Origin: Cannabis sativa
Taxonomy: Eukaryota; Streptophyta; Magnoliopsida; Rosales; Cannabaceae
DNA: 64,000 bases
Reading direction: 5' to 3'
NCBI RefSeq assembly: GCF_029168945.1
Contig: NC_083602.1
Span: 43,647,442 to 43,711,441, forward strand
Below the pieces are notes generated by a model that was not told the origin of the DNA, did no database searches, and saw nothing but the letters and a program-made list of their open reading frames with translations. This document shows positions 22,882 to 35,165 of this stretch, piece after piece. A program made the position numbers and the translations under genes. Within the stretch, counting starts at the first letter, position 1; the number at the start of each line of letters is the position of its first letter.

Positions 22882-23673
22882 ATACGCTTCTGCACTAAAG
22901 GATATTCGAATAGAATGGGCAAAATTTACTAAAGATTACTTCCTAAATAAGTCGAAACTAGTAATAATGAATAGGATGGATACTTTATTACGATTCATGA
23001 TGGAGTCCATAAGAAAGCTTCAAGTTGACAATGCGAATTTGAATAAAAAAGTTTGTTTTTTAAGCGAAGAATTGGATAGGTGTTCAATTGATAGTCGTGA
23101 GTACGAGTCAAAATTATTAGACATGTTGATGGCAAGTAATGGGAGGAGTGTTGATTTGAGTGGATCAAATGGTTTGAACATTAGTAATGAAAATTCTGCA
23201 GTAGGAGTAGGTGATATTTTAGCTGAATTTTTCGACATTTGCAAGACTGATTTGAATGTCCTACCTCGTTCAACCATGGAGGAAGGGGAAACCTTTGGCA
23301 TTGAGAAGTCATTAACAACGAGTGGGGAGAGGAAAAAAAATGGTATTAATATTTGTGAGACTAGAAGTGGCAAGTCAAAAATAAAGTTAGATAATCCGTG
23401 GGTTGATAAAGCTTCCGAGTTAGGAGAAACTTTGCTCGATCGTGAAGCTAGTAACATATACTTGTTTCCTTCAACATAAGTTTGATATATTTGTTTTTTT
23501 TAATTATATATATATAGTTTATTGTCTATATTAATATTGTTTGTGTATATTTGGAAATGCTATATTTACGACGACTGGTAGGACAAGTTATTACGAAACC
23601 TTTTAAGGAAAACTTACACGGTTCATCATTGGCTGGTCGTGCCTTATCTTTGGGAAATCGAGGTCGTTTAAAG
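22882..23673 (+). pseudogene. 5' exons of an Ulp1-like (C48) protease gene
   Basis: An open frame runs from a possible acceptor at about 22882 through the ATG at 22967 to a stop at 23479. The N-terminal part contains a heptad-like segment (LQVDNANLNKKVCFLSEEL) that looks coiled-coil; the rest is polar and Ser-rich. A second open segment (about 23558-23673) encodes LVGQVITKPF and ends LGNRGRLK before GT at 23674. The join between the two segments is unclear because of the TAA at 23477. Linkage to the protease exons at 30843 rests on a phase-0 donor here and a phase-0 acceptor there. The intervening 7.2 kb contains a copia element. Confidence 0.45.
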
Positions 23674-25250
23674 GTTAGTGTAGGTGAACATATTTGTATA
23701 TGTCAATGATTATTTTGGTGAATACTATAATTATTGCTTTCAATAAGACCACAATTTTTATCAAAACATACCACTTTATGAGAGCTTAAAAAAAACAGTG
23801 CTATCGTATGGTATCATAATAAGCCTCTGTATTTGTATATAAATAATAGGGGATATATATTATGATGAGAGTTTACTCAAGATTTTAAGAGTACCTAGGT
23901 AGCAGCAGGCTTTAAATCGGGAGGAAATAATAAAGCTTGACCTTTAAATTGGCTTTATTTCTAGTATATGTATTAAGATTTTCACAATCCTGCAAAAAAA
24001 GTAGTTTACATTTTAGTAAAAATTTCTAATTATTTACTCTTTCACTCAAAAATAAAAAAAAATCAAACTGACAGAAATTAGAGGCAATTAAGGAACATAA
24101 CAACTTCTAACATGATGATATCGGTATAGACACAAATAGAGGCCTCAAAGGTTTCAATATGTAACCAATGCTCAACTTTGTAATGAATAGTGAGTAATTT
24201 ACAAAACCAAAATCAAAATCCCACTGTAGTTAATTAAAAAATAACCAAAAGTAGCTCACCCAAGAGTTTATAGATAATATTACTAGAACTCAGAACAAAA
24301 ACAACATTTTTTTATTTTTTTTTGCACAACTCTGCAACTCCGATATAAAAAACTAAATAAGTTATCCTTGTATCAAAATTTAATTTACATAATATTAATT
24401 AAATAATGGTATTAGTAGTTCTGTACTAATCACCTAAACATTGCATTCTAATGCATATTGGTTTGTTCCATCTTAAGAAGTAAAAGAAATAATAAAGAAA
24501 AGCTCAAATCAACCATGATTGTAAGAAAAGAATTGAACTGAAATAAAATGTTAACCAAAAGATAAATTGAACTATACAAATTTTTTGATCAATTGATAAT
24601 TATTCTAATAATAATGACGTCTTACGGTCTCATCAGCTTTTGGCTCTTACAAATTAATATACCTATAGATATATAGGTATGTATATATATAGATGTAATA
24701 TGTACGAACAATATCAAATTCCATATCTAAATAGAAAAGAAATTCTTGGTATCATTCAAAAATTAATTTAAAGATTATATGATAAATTAATAATAATTTT
24801 CCTTCCCACACACCCATATAGTGTTGCTCTCAAATTGGAGTTTGTATATAAATTTGATGTAAGGCATATTAAGACTTTAAATCTTAATAAATACCATAGG
24901 TTTTCTACTATTTGGAAAGAGAGTGCATATAAGAAACCAGAGAAGTTTTTCTCTTTGCTATGAGAGAAAGAGAGTGCTTTAGATTAGCTTTATCACTATT
25001 GAATTACTTGCACAAACAAAAAGAGAAAAAAAGGAACAGTAAAAATAAATGGTCCCCAAAATGTAATTTTAAGTGACTATCATTTTCTTATCCCATATGT
25101 TATTAATTTATAATACTTTTTTAATACTACTAGATTTTACTATTGTGCTACGCTATTTTGTTTGTAGTGGTTAATTGGTTCGTAATGAATTATTTAAGCT
25201 ACTAGAGGTGGTCGTAGGAGAGCATTTGGATGGGCAGGTGATGGGAATAA
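23674..25250. other. Intron-like AT-rich sequence
   Basis: Follows the donor AAAG/GTTAGT at 23674. No coding potential; short A/T runs and transposon-like words. It ends at the LTR that begins at 25251. Confidence 0.4.
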
Positions 25251-25739
25251 TGTTAGATAAATTTATAATAAACCCAAAATCTATTTGTATATAACATAGA
25301 ACACAACAATAATATATAATAATTAGGTATGCGTACCTGATTGATCCATAGCAATTACTTCAATTCGATCCATAACAATTACTTCAATTCGATAGTGCAA
25401 TACTATCAACTAAGTCTTCCTCCCTAGATCTCTAAATCAGAAGTAGTTTATTTATCTGATTATCAAAAGGTATACAATTGTGATGAGACAATATGTATTT
25501 ATAGAATTAGGGAAGGGACTTAGCTACAAAACCCTAGTTGGACTGGGCCTGCTCATCAAAGGCTTCAGTCAACTAGAAAAGCCCACACTTCTGCTTCACC
25601 TAGACTTTACACACAGATGCTAAGCCCATTAACAAGTGATCACCAACAATATGGGCTAACACAGCAAAGAACTATCCAATCAACCCAAGTTTTAATAAAA
25701 CCAATAAAACTTAATGTAAGCCCAAATAAAAGTCTAACA
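25251..25739 (-). repeat. 3' LTR of a minus-strand copia element
   Basis: A 489-bp segment starts TGTTAGATAAATTTATAAT and ends AAAAGTCTAACA, with inverted TGTTAGA/TCTAACA termini. On its right TTCTCCCACTTGGGC is the complement of a GCCCAAGTGGGAGAA polypurine tract, which fixes the orientation. No second copy of this LTR is found to the right, so the 5' LTR is missing. The expected TSD can therefore not be tested; the left flank is AATAA. Confidence 0.88.
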
Positions 25740-26452
25740 TTCTCCCACTTGGGCTACATTAATTTTAATATATATATTATATTAAAATAATTTTGTTTGA
25801 AAACGACTCATGGGTTGAACAACAGAAAAATATTTGTGGCAACTTTTAAAAAATGATAGTTCTCTGATAGCATCTCAACATACCGGTCCAATTTGACCTT
25901 TGATAATGAACTATGACCATCATATTGCTTTTAACTCAACAAAAGACATTTATAATCACAAATACCAAATATTAAATCGACATGGTCAATAAGTCTAGTA
26001 GTGTGGTAAGGAATTATGTTAAACATGTGATCAATTTAAAATAACATAATATCCTTATCAGTCCTCAATTTCACTAATACCGTGATGCTTAATAAATAAG
26101 CCATTGAAATTAAACATACACTACTTAATAAATAAGTGTCACTAAACTTGCTTAAAACATTAAGCCAACAAAATATCATTGTCATTTAGTAAATATACTT
26201 AAAATACAATGATCACAACAAGATATGAACTACATGCTTTCAATTCAATTATTCTTGAGAATATAACAAAGCCTAACTGAAAGCATGAACATCCAATAAT
26301 CAAAAAAAGTATTGGCCCACAAAGTAGTTCATAACATTAACAAGTAAATTACATATAAATGTAATCTCAAAAGATAAACTAAGAAACTCCCACTAATCCA
26401 AAGGAACAAAAGATTATAAAATGCTCATATCAACAACATGTAATCAAACAAT

Positions 26453-27800
26453 ATGACACTTAATCCTTTGGTTAGAGGATCTGCAAACACCAACTTGATC
26501 TTTCAATATTCTATCACAATGTCTCCTCTCTTGATCAAGTCTCTAACAGTGAGATACTTTATTTTCTTATATTTGGAAGCACTACTAATCTCATTATTCT
26601 TTGAAAAGAAAACAACAATATTATTATCACAATAAATTAGTATAGGAGAGGAAATAGAATCAACTAGTCGTATCTCTAAAAACAAAATTCTTTAACCATA
26701 GAGCTTGCAAATACGCACCATAACATACGACAAATTTAACATATATAATAGATGATGTGATTAAAGTCTATTTAACACTTTTCCAAGAAATAACAGCACC
26801 AACAAAAGTGAAAATATAGCCAAAAGTTGACTTTAAATCATCTACATAACCACCAAAATCTGAATCTGAATAACAAACAACTTAAAGATTGTTGACATGC
26901 TTATACACAAGCATAAATTTCTTCGTTCTATGCAAACATCTCAAAACTTTCTTGGCTGCAACCCAATGATCATGGCCAGGATCAGATAAATATCTCCCAA
27001 GAACATTGACTACGAAAGCTATGTCAGGTCGAGTGCAAACCTGAGCATACATCAAACTCCCTACTACACTTGCATAAGGGATGTTCTTCATTGCTCCTCT
27101 TTTTAAGTCGTTCTTGGGACAATGTTGCTTAGTAAATTTTTCCCTTTCAGAATAGGAATGAAACCAGCTTTACACTAATCCATGTTGAACCTTTTGAGCA
27201 CACGATTAACGTAAGCTTCTTGAGATAAGCCAAGAATTTATCGATTCCTGTCACGATGGATCTCAATCCCCAAAACATAAGATGCCTCTCCAAGATCTTT
27301 CATATCAAAATTGGTAGACAGAAAACTTTTGGTCTCATTTAGTAATGACAAATCACTGCTGGCAAGTAAAATATTGTCTACATAAAGAACAAGAAAAAAT
27401 ATGATGACTCCCACTGATCTTCATATAAATACACTAGTCAAATGTGTGCTCGATAAAACCCAACAGTGTCACAACCTTATCAAACTTCAAGTACCACTGG
27501 TGAGATGCCAGTTTGAGACCATAAATGGATCATTTCAATTTGTAAACAAAATTGTCATTTCCATTTTCCTCGATGCCTTCAGGTTGAGATATATAGACTT
27601 GCTCACTCAATTCTCTATTCAGAACAATAGTTTCAATAACCATTTAACCCAACTTTGAATCAGAGTGCACAACTAAATCCATAATAATTCTAAATGAATC
27701 TTTAGTGAAAACAAGTGAGAGAGTTCTAGTGTAATCAATACACTCTTTGAGTAAAGCCTTTAGCCACTAAACGTAATTTATTATTCCTTTTAGTTCTTAA
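26453..27800 (-). pseudogene. Copia reverse transcriptase and RNase H, degraded
   Basis: Reverse-strand pieces follow the copia order. 27300-27420 encodes LYVDNILLASSDLSLL, the RT active-site region, in which the usual second Asp of YVDD reads Asn. 26882-27091 encodes YASVVGSLMYAQVCTRPDIA and then YLSDPGHDHWVAAKKVLRCL, the RT/RNase H boundary. 26503-26685 carries YCDNNIVVFFSKNN and KYLTVRDLIKRGDIVIEY, the RNase H C-terminus. Stops and frameshifts separate the pieces, so no function remains. The element lies in an intron-like interval of the Ulp1-like gene. Confidence 0.88.
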
Positions 27801-27803
27801 AAT

Positions 27804-28507
27804 CTACTTGCAACCTATTGGTTTGAAACCATCAGGTAATAGAGCTAACTTCCACACATTATTTTTGTCCATGAACTTAATCTCATCATCCATAGCTTTT
27901 ATCCATTTTGCAGACTGTGGACTATTAACTGCTTCACTATAAGTGAGAGGTTCCATAAAATGACCAAGATCACATTCACCTTCTCCAAGGTAAATAAAAT
28001 TATCATCACACCTTATTGACATCTTTTGTCTTTGAGATCTCCATATCGGAGGTACTTCTGGAATAACCTCTATTTGTTGACCATCATTTCGAATGACATA
28101 TTCCACAATTAGATTTCTCTGATAACAGGACCCTCATCAACAATAAAACCTTCTTCAATAATAGGTTCCTCATTAATAATAGGACCCTCGTCATCTTAGA
28201 TATTAGGAGCAATATATTCATCAGCAATGGGAGTGTTATCAACTAGAGTAAGAATAAGACTGCTATTATTATCATCTCTTGAAAAAGACATAGGAATAAA
28301 AATTCCTTTAGATGACTCCCCCATTTCAAGAGATGTTGAAGGAATATTGTTAGCAACATCAAATTCCAAAAATTTAGTAGTCTGAGATTCAACAATTCGC
28401 GTACTACGAGTGGGACAATAAGAGTGATATCCTTTTGAGTGCATTGGATAACCAATGAAATAACAACGATTTGTTCTCGGATCTAACTTTTTCAAAATTA
28501 AAATCAT
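27804..28507 (-). pseudogene. Copia integrase C-terminus and start of the RT domain
   Basis: 28196-28507 (reverse) encodes KKLDPRTNRCYFIGYP, the conserved KLDPR..CIFVGYP-type segment at the integrase C-terminus. 27804-28106 (reverse) encodes EPLTYSEAVNSPQSAKWIKA and ends DGFKPIGCK, the linker and the beginning of RT (the usual form is ..PIGCKWV). The two pieces are separated by stops near 28110-28195. This is the same decayed element as the RT remnant. Confidence 0.88.
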
Positions 28508-28509
28508 AA

Positions 28510-30100
28510 ATCCTTACTTCAACTGGATAACCCCATACATGAAGATGATTAAGACTAGGCTTCCTCTCAATCCACAACTCAAAAGGATTTTGGGAACAGA
28601 TTTAGTGGGAACACGATTTAAAATATAAGTTGCAGTTATAAGTGCTTTACCCCATAAAAACTCTGGAAGATTTGATTTACTCATCAAGCATCTAACATAT
28701 CCATGAGAGTGTAAATTCTCCTTTCAGTAACGCCATTTTGCTCAGGTAAACCTGACATATTGTATTGAGAAATTACACAATTTCTTGAAAATATTCAACA
28801 AAAGGCCTCATGTGTAGTCCAGATTCTTTATAACAACCATAATATTCTCCTCCGCAATCGAAATGAACAAATTTTATGACTCTTCTCAATTATTTCCCAA
28901 GAACTCTGATGTCAGTGTGGATAATCTTTTATAAAGAGTGATTATAGTTAGCAGTCTGCTTTCTTATTTTAGTCAATTTTCCACAAGTACAATCAGCACA
29001 AGTATCCCAACCAGAAACATCAACAGGAGGAAGAATTTTAGCTAAAAGTAATCAATCAATTCTTTCTTTAGAAATATGACCCGATCTATCGTGCCATTTT
29101 AATAAGGATGTTATCTTAATATGAGATTTCTTGCCCACAATATTCAGAACATTGAAAAAGGAAGCTAATGAAGTCAATGATAATTTGAAAAGAATATCAG
29201 AGTAAAAAGAGTTTCCAATTATTCGAAGTCAAACATAATGTCAACACTATAATTGGCAAAACGAAAAGAAAATCATTGTTTAACTAAAAGCGGATGCGAA
29301 ACTGAATTACTTTAAAAGTAGGAATCAAGAAAGTATTATTCAAAACAATCTTAAAACTAATCTGTAATTCAAGAATTAATGTTCCAACATAAATAACGTC
29401 AACTCCAATATAAGTGCCAACTGTAAGCATTTGACTCCCTCTGATTTATCTTCTTGAGATCCCTCAGCCCTTGACTGTGCTTGCTTCTTTTCATATTTTC
29501 TTTATCCTTTGTTGGGCTTAAGTTGAGAGACATAGTGAGAAGATGCATGAAAAGCTCAATGAATGATGTAAGAGTCAAGAAGAGAAATATTATGATCTTT
29601 CAACTTGTACTGAACTTTAATAATTTTTAAAATGAAACCTCTCACTCCTTTGATTTATCATTCTGAATGGTTTTCATTGCATCCATAAGATGTCCAGTTG
29701 CAGCGATTTCACTAGTGTTAAATAGTTTTCCACTGCTTTGAAATATTCATTAGCATTTGTGGTGTTTGGCAAACCATCAAAAGATGTTCAGGAATTAAAC
29801 ATTTCATAGCAATGCGACTAAGATGATTTGAATTTTTTCATTGTGCATGAAGAATTTTTGGGTAACAATTCTGATATTAGTATAAGATCAGCAGATTTTT
29901 CTTCTCGAAGGCATAAGTCCAAATCTATTATGCCTAAAGTAATTTTCACATCTCGTTTCCATGTCTTAAAGTTTGAAGCATTCAGAATTCAGATGAAAAC
30001 GTTATTGTTTTTCGCAGAAAGGAGACCAAAAAATCCAAAAATTAAAACTTGATCAAGCCATATAAGCCAAGCAATTAGAAAATATTGTAGATTTAACTGG
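28510..30100 (-). pseudogene. Copia integrase core and gag remnants
   Basis: On the reverse strand, about 28810-28875 gives KFVHFDCGGEYYG-like sequence, the second Asp region of the integrase core. About 28960-29100 carries His/Cys-rich pieces of the gag-pre-integrase zinc domain. About 29700-29990 contains NASNFKTWKRDVKITLGI and related gag-type (UBN2-like) sequence. Frames are broken throughout. The gag start lies near 29990, and upstream leader sequence reaches about 30200. No 5' LTR follows. Confidence 0.75.
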
Positions 30101-30213
30101 CCATTATAAACTCCCCTTTGGGGTGAGAATATAACACACACATGATCTACCTTCATGAAGTTCACAATAAAGAAAATATACATATCAATTAAGAATTTAT
30201 TACCTTTGGGCAA

Positions 30214-30842
30214 ATAAATTTCTTAAATAATATATATTAATTCAAACAAAAAAATAATAATAAATATATATATATTTAAATTATTACCTTTGGACAAATA
30301 ATTAAAATATACACATTTAATATTAACTCACTTCATGGAATGTGAACTAATATATATAACTACTACTTTGAGCAAGTAATTACACATATATAGCCAAACA
30401 AAATAATATTTTCTATAACATATGAAATTTGGTGATAAAATAATCATTGAAAATTAATAATTTTCAACCAAATTTCCAAAAGGAGATATATTAATTGCTT
30501 ATAATATTTTGATCATAAAAAATAAAGTGTCCACCATAACACATTATTTTTGCATCAAACAATCAAGTTTTAAAACTTTTACAACAAATAATAGAAAGAT
30601 GCGAATATAAGAATATTGGTGGAGACTACATAGTCAAGATAAATCAAATAAGAGAGTGACTATGTGGTATGGAACGAGAAGAAACCCAAAAAATTTACTA
30701 TGATCGGCAAATTTCGAAAAATCATCAAAAAATATTTTTAATAATTTTTAACTACATAATTATCATTAAAATAATAATAATTATTAAACTGAGTCAAAAA
30801 ATTAATTTAAAATCATATAAAAATCAGAAATTTAATTTTAAG
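30214..30842. other. AT-rich sequence before the protease exons
   Basis: ATTACCTTTGG-CAAATAA occurs twice (about 30199 and 30285). An ORF beginning at 30669 is continuous with the exon that starts at 30843, but its first 57 codons encode only Ile/Lys-rich low-complexity sequence and are more likely intron. AG at 30841-30842 is the probable acceptor. Confidence 0.45.
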
Positions 30843-32407
30843 CACGCTGTACGCCACGAATCATCTACTGTTGACTCTAATCCATTTGTTAACTGTGACT
30901 TGATGAAAGTTGCCTCAACCTCTGGTGTAGATCAACATCACAAGGTTCGACCATTCACCATCATGAAAGGATTGTTTAGTGAAGAGTATGAGAGAATATT
31001 GAAGTATATTTACCTTGAAGATTCAACATTGTTGGAGTAAGTAAATTATGCAATTGCATCAAATTTATTTGTTATTTGTTTTTATTTTTTTGTCGATTTA
31101 GTGTGATGAAAATATTATATCTTTTTTTTTTTAAATCATTAGTGTGCTAGTAGTCGATACCCCTTTCAACTACTTGACAAGACACCTGCAATCGCTTTGT
31201 CCTGGTGCATGGGTGACTGGAGAGGTACATTCTAGTTTGTGTTTCAGAATTTGACTTTTTATTTTTGTTAATGTTTTATGTTATAGGATGTACTAATAAT
31301 GAATGATCACATGTATTTGATTTTCTCATTTGTTGGTCTCGATCATAGGTTATTAATGTTATGTGTGAGGTTCTTACACTCAGTTTGCGAACACCATTGA
31401 ATATTACCCAAAGAGCAAATTGGTATCTTAGTACAAGATTTGCGGTCAGTTTTATTGTTGATATTGTTTACGTTTTTTAGTCTTATACTTTTGTCTTGCC
31501 ATATTCATTTATATTTGAAGGCTTTATGTGAAATGTGTTTCAAAATCTTTCAGGATGTTAAGGTAGACGTTGGAAGATTGTTGTTTGACCGAGGTCCTGA
31601 AATTTTTGCTCGTCAATATTTTTTTGGCAACCTAAACGCGTGTGTACGGGTAAGGTCTTTTGATTGTATGTTATAGTATGGTTATTAAAAGATTAATTTG
31701 CAATGTGTTTTGAAATTATCTAATTGTTTTTTGAAGATAAATATTCCTGTTTTCTTGGAAGAGGTACATCATTGGGTTTATTTCGGTGTGCTTGTTCAAA
31801 ATCGCTTCATTGACGTATATAATTCATGCCATGGGTGCGGGTCCGTGTATATTTCCAAATACGCCAACCTTGTGGTTAGTTTTTGTAGTTGGAAATTAAT
31901 TTGTCCCTTCTGAAGTATTTCTAGAAACCGAAGTTTCGTTTTATTCTTATTTATATGACTATTAATTGAGTAAACATTGTAGTGATGGAAGTTTTCTTAA
32001 TTCTTATTATATTTAAACAACTTCAAGGTTAGACTTTTTGCTTAAAGATGACAATAAAGGTTGTGTACCTAATGATTGGGCATTCACCGACTTCGTAATT
32101 CGTGTCAAAGATTCTATTCCACAACAAAAAAAATAGTTTTGATTGCGGGATCTATGTAATAATGTCCATGGCGAAGAAAAAAATAATCGAGGAAGATGTA
32201 AGTACAATTTTTACATTAGTTTGTTTTAATATTTTTGAGTTCATTTATTTCTTTTGTTTTCTTGATTACATATTTTGAAACATGCAGTTTAATTCAGAAG
32301 AGGAAAGGGCAGTAATTACTATGGATTTGGTGATGGGGGCAATCAACTCTTTAAAGGATAAAATTTGCCATGAAGCATCTCTTGTTTGTTATCCTAAGAT
32401 CTGCTAG
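30843..32407 (+). pseudogene. Ulp1-like cysteine protease (C48) exons, frameshifted
   Basis: Seven exon-like blocks with GT..AG borders: 30843-31036, 31143-31224, 31349-31444, 31554-31649, 31737-31874, about 32028-32197 and 32288-32407 (TAG). The first five joints keep frame. Block 5 encodes HHWVYFGVLVQNRFIDVYNS, the catalytic His and Asp region of Ulp1/SENP proteases. Block 6 encodes NDWAFTDF, then IPQQ and FDCGIYVIMSM, the Gln and Cys sites. In block 6 a run of eight A (32126-32133) puts IPQQ and the DCG motif in different frames, one base too many. The block 5/6 splice phase is also unclear. Plants carry many Ulp1 genes, including ones spread by Mutator-like transposons, so it may be transposon-borne. 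It probably cannot make active protease. Confidence 0.8.
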
Positions 32408-32612
32408 CAAGTGATGGTCCTCTTTAAAGGATAAAATTTGCCTCACTTATTGATGTATTATTTTTTCATAAATAATATATTATTTTTAATTAAAATAATT
32501 ATACGCTGAGTCATAATCAATAGACATGTGTATCAAAGTGATGTTTTCTTTATATATAATAAATTAAGAAAACTAAATAATAAACTTTTTCTATCACTAT
32601 TTTTCAAAGCAG

Positions 32613-33140
32613 AGGCGGTCTCAGGAGCTATATATAAAGGTGTTATGGTTGTATAATTTGCATCATACACATAAAATGCCTTCTTCAAATGCATTATCTG
32701 CTATGTATCAGCAGCTGGAAAGTAATACTAACACTGGAACTAACGGTTCATCTAGTGATAGCAATGGCTCATTTAACAACTCTGAGAACCAACCTCATGC
32801 ATCCTGAGTTCGAAGTCGAAGTCTTGAAGTTCATAATCTTCCAAATGGACAAAGAAGACGTTTCGAAGTACCTCTAACTTCCCCACTGCCTATAGACATG
32901 ATTACCATTACCCGGTCAAGTGTAAATGGTTGGAGATTTAGTATTCGGGCTCTGTTAACACCTCAACAAGAAGCTTACCTCCAACGCGTGCACAATGGTA
33001 TTTCAGCAATAGAGAGTGCAATGGAATACATCCAGCTAAATAGAATTACTACAGAATCCATGACTCGACTGTTGATTGTAGTAGAGACGATGCCTGAACA
33101 GTTGCGAGATGTGGTCAGCATTTTCCGCCGTACACCCTAG
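32613..33140 (+). pseudogene. Unknown protein, ORF with one internal stop
   Basis: From a possible acceptor CAG at 32610-32612 a single frame stays open to TAG at 33138-33140, except for one TGA at about 32805. An ATG lies at 32676 (MPSSNALSAMYQQLESNTNT), a second at 32898. The N-terminal half is Asn/Ser-rich; after the stop come Arg-rich VRSRSLEVHNLPNGQRRRFE and an amphipathic C-terminus (LTPQQEAYLQRVHNGISAIE) that looks helical. The TGA sits where a CGA codon would fit, so C-to-T decay is a simple explanation. I do not recognise the family. It lies 200 bp downstream of the protease exons and may belong to the same transposon or gene. Confidence 0.5.
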
Positions 33141-34334
33141 TCTTCCTTATTTGTTGAGAAACTATTTTGGTATAATAGAGTATGATTTTGAATAGTGGTA
33201 TTTTATTATTTTTTGCTACTATTGTAGTCCTATAATCCGCTTATGCCAGCAGTTAGGTTTGATATCCTTTTGATATATATGTATGTAACTATATATATAG
33301 TTTGTAATCTTATTTTGTGTTCTATCTTTTCTGTTAATGAAATTTAAGTTTATTTTATTAATTGAAATCTAAAAAGGAAGTCATATACTACAACAAAAAA
33401 CCCTTTCCACCTATAAAATACATTACATCAAGTAAAGAATTTGAGACTAGTAGTAGCTAATGCTGTCAAAAGCTAATTTATAAGAGAGCTAACATAATAA
33501 TTAATTAATTAATTAATATAACTATATATTAATTAATATAATAATTATAGTCTAGAGAGGATATAAAAGGTGGAATGTGACATGGCAAATTTAAACATCA
33601 GTATATTATATAAACAAATGGACAAAATCAAAAAGATATTTTTTTTATTATATAATTAAGCAGTAAAATGCATTCATTAAATTTAAAATACTAAATATTT
33701 CTCTTGAATTATAAAACTTTTAGAATCACATTCTATTAACTTTTTTTGTACGACAAAAATTCCCTTGAACTATAGCAACTATAACAAATGTCTTTTTATT
33801 TCATTTTGTTCATTTTGAAAACTATTTATTGATGTAGTACTGATGTGCCGTTAATATGGTGTGACTCAAAAGTCTTAGCAAAAAATACAAGCCTAAATTG
33901 TGCTCTAAAGAAAAAATTTAAGAATATATTTGTGACACGTGACTACATAAAAAAATTGATAGAAGGTAATAAAAATTACACTAAATTATAATTTTTTCTA
34001 GTCGAAAGAATTTTCGCAATAGAAAAAAAATAAGGCAATAGAACAAAAATTTAGAGGACTAAATTTTACAATTGTAATAGTATTGGGGACAAATTCTTAT
34101 TTATCCTGCAAAATTGTACTATATTTGTTGCTTTTGCCAATAATTTGTTATTTATTAGTACTTAACTGAAACTAATTAAAATTCACTCAAAAAAAAAAAA
34201 TATATTATCGTTATTGTCAACATATAATTAAAACATTAGCCCATAATTTAAATTATTAAAAAATAAAATAGATTAGACCAAAATATTTAATAAAAAAACA
34301 AATAAAATAATATAATTCTTAACAATCAGTTTTA
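33141..34334. other. AT-rich intergenic sequence
   Basis: Contains an AATTAATTAATTAATATA stretch near 33500 and long A/T runs. ACTACAACAAAAAACCC at about 33388 resembles a CACTA-transposon end, but no partner was found. No gene is seen. Confidence 0.45.
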
Positions 34335-34743
34335 GGGTGATTCTACAACGCACCCCCTTAAAAGGGATGTACTGATGCAACCTCTACTTGTTTTGGCATT
34401 CAAAAAAAAATTTTATTCTATTTTTTTTTCCATATTCATGTACATTATAGCTATTTAAGATATCCTACAAAATTTTGAGAAATTCGAAATAATTTACATT
34501 ATAGAAAATAATGTTCAAACAGTCTATTTTACACGCGTATAAAATAAAATAGTCACGCGTGCAACACACTACTTGAACGTAATTTTCATTTCGAATTTTT
34601 TAAAATTTTGCAGGATTTCTTAAATAAGTATAATTTACATGACCATGCGAAATAATTTGACTAAAAAATTATTTCAGATACTAAAACAGATAGAGATGTA
34701 TTGGTGTATCACTTTTAAGGGGGTACATTATAGAATTTCTCCC
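34335..34743. mobile_element. MITE-type element with inverted ends of about 50 bp
   Basis: The left end (GGGTGATTCTACAACGC, then ACCCCCTTAAAAG) matches the reverse complement of the right end (GGGAGAAATTCTATAATG, then TACCCCCTTAAAAG), with continued similarity through GAT.TAC..ATGCA/ATACA. It is about 409 bp long and non-coding. Flanks AGTTTTA and AATTTTA may be a 7-bp TSD with one mismatch, but this is weak. A GGG terminus is reminiscent of Mutator-like MITEs. Confidence 0.65.
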
Positions 34744-35165
34744 AATTTTATTATAATTGTATTTTTAAGTAGAATGAAGTTACTTTTATGATATTAATAC
34801 TATTTTTTTTAATAATTTTATTTAGTTATTATTTTTTAATTTATTTATCATATCAAATATATTGGACTTTCTTCATTTTTTATTACTATAAAAAAATCAA
34901 ATTATGTGAAACTGTTATTTACGATTTAGTTGTTTTGTCATAAATAATAAAAGAAAAAATTAACTGTGTATTTAACTGTTTGAATATTATTTTTAAAAAT
35001 GTAAATTATTAAGAAAATTATTAAATGTCTACTATATTTACAAAATATATGAAATTTAAAAATTATGTCGTTGTAATTATGGATAACCACAATTTTTTTT
35101 TTTTTAAATAGCCACAAAATTATTATCAAATGCACATTTTTATAATCACTTAATTGTTATAGTTG
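34744..35165. other. AT-rich intergenic sequence
   Basis: Nothing beyond A/T-rich low-complexity sequence up to TGTTGACC at 35166. Confidence 0.5.

Noticed and set aside
30669..30842. Lys/Ile-rich N-terminus of the protease-exon ORF
   Set aside because: Low-complexity AT-rich sequence before a good acceptor; more likely intron.
33388..33404. Possible CACTA-transposon end ACTACAACAAAAAACCC
   Set aside because: No partner terminus or 3-bp duplication was found.
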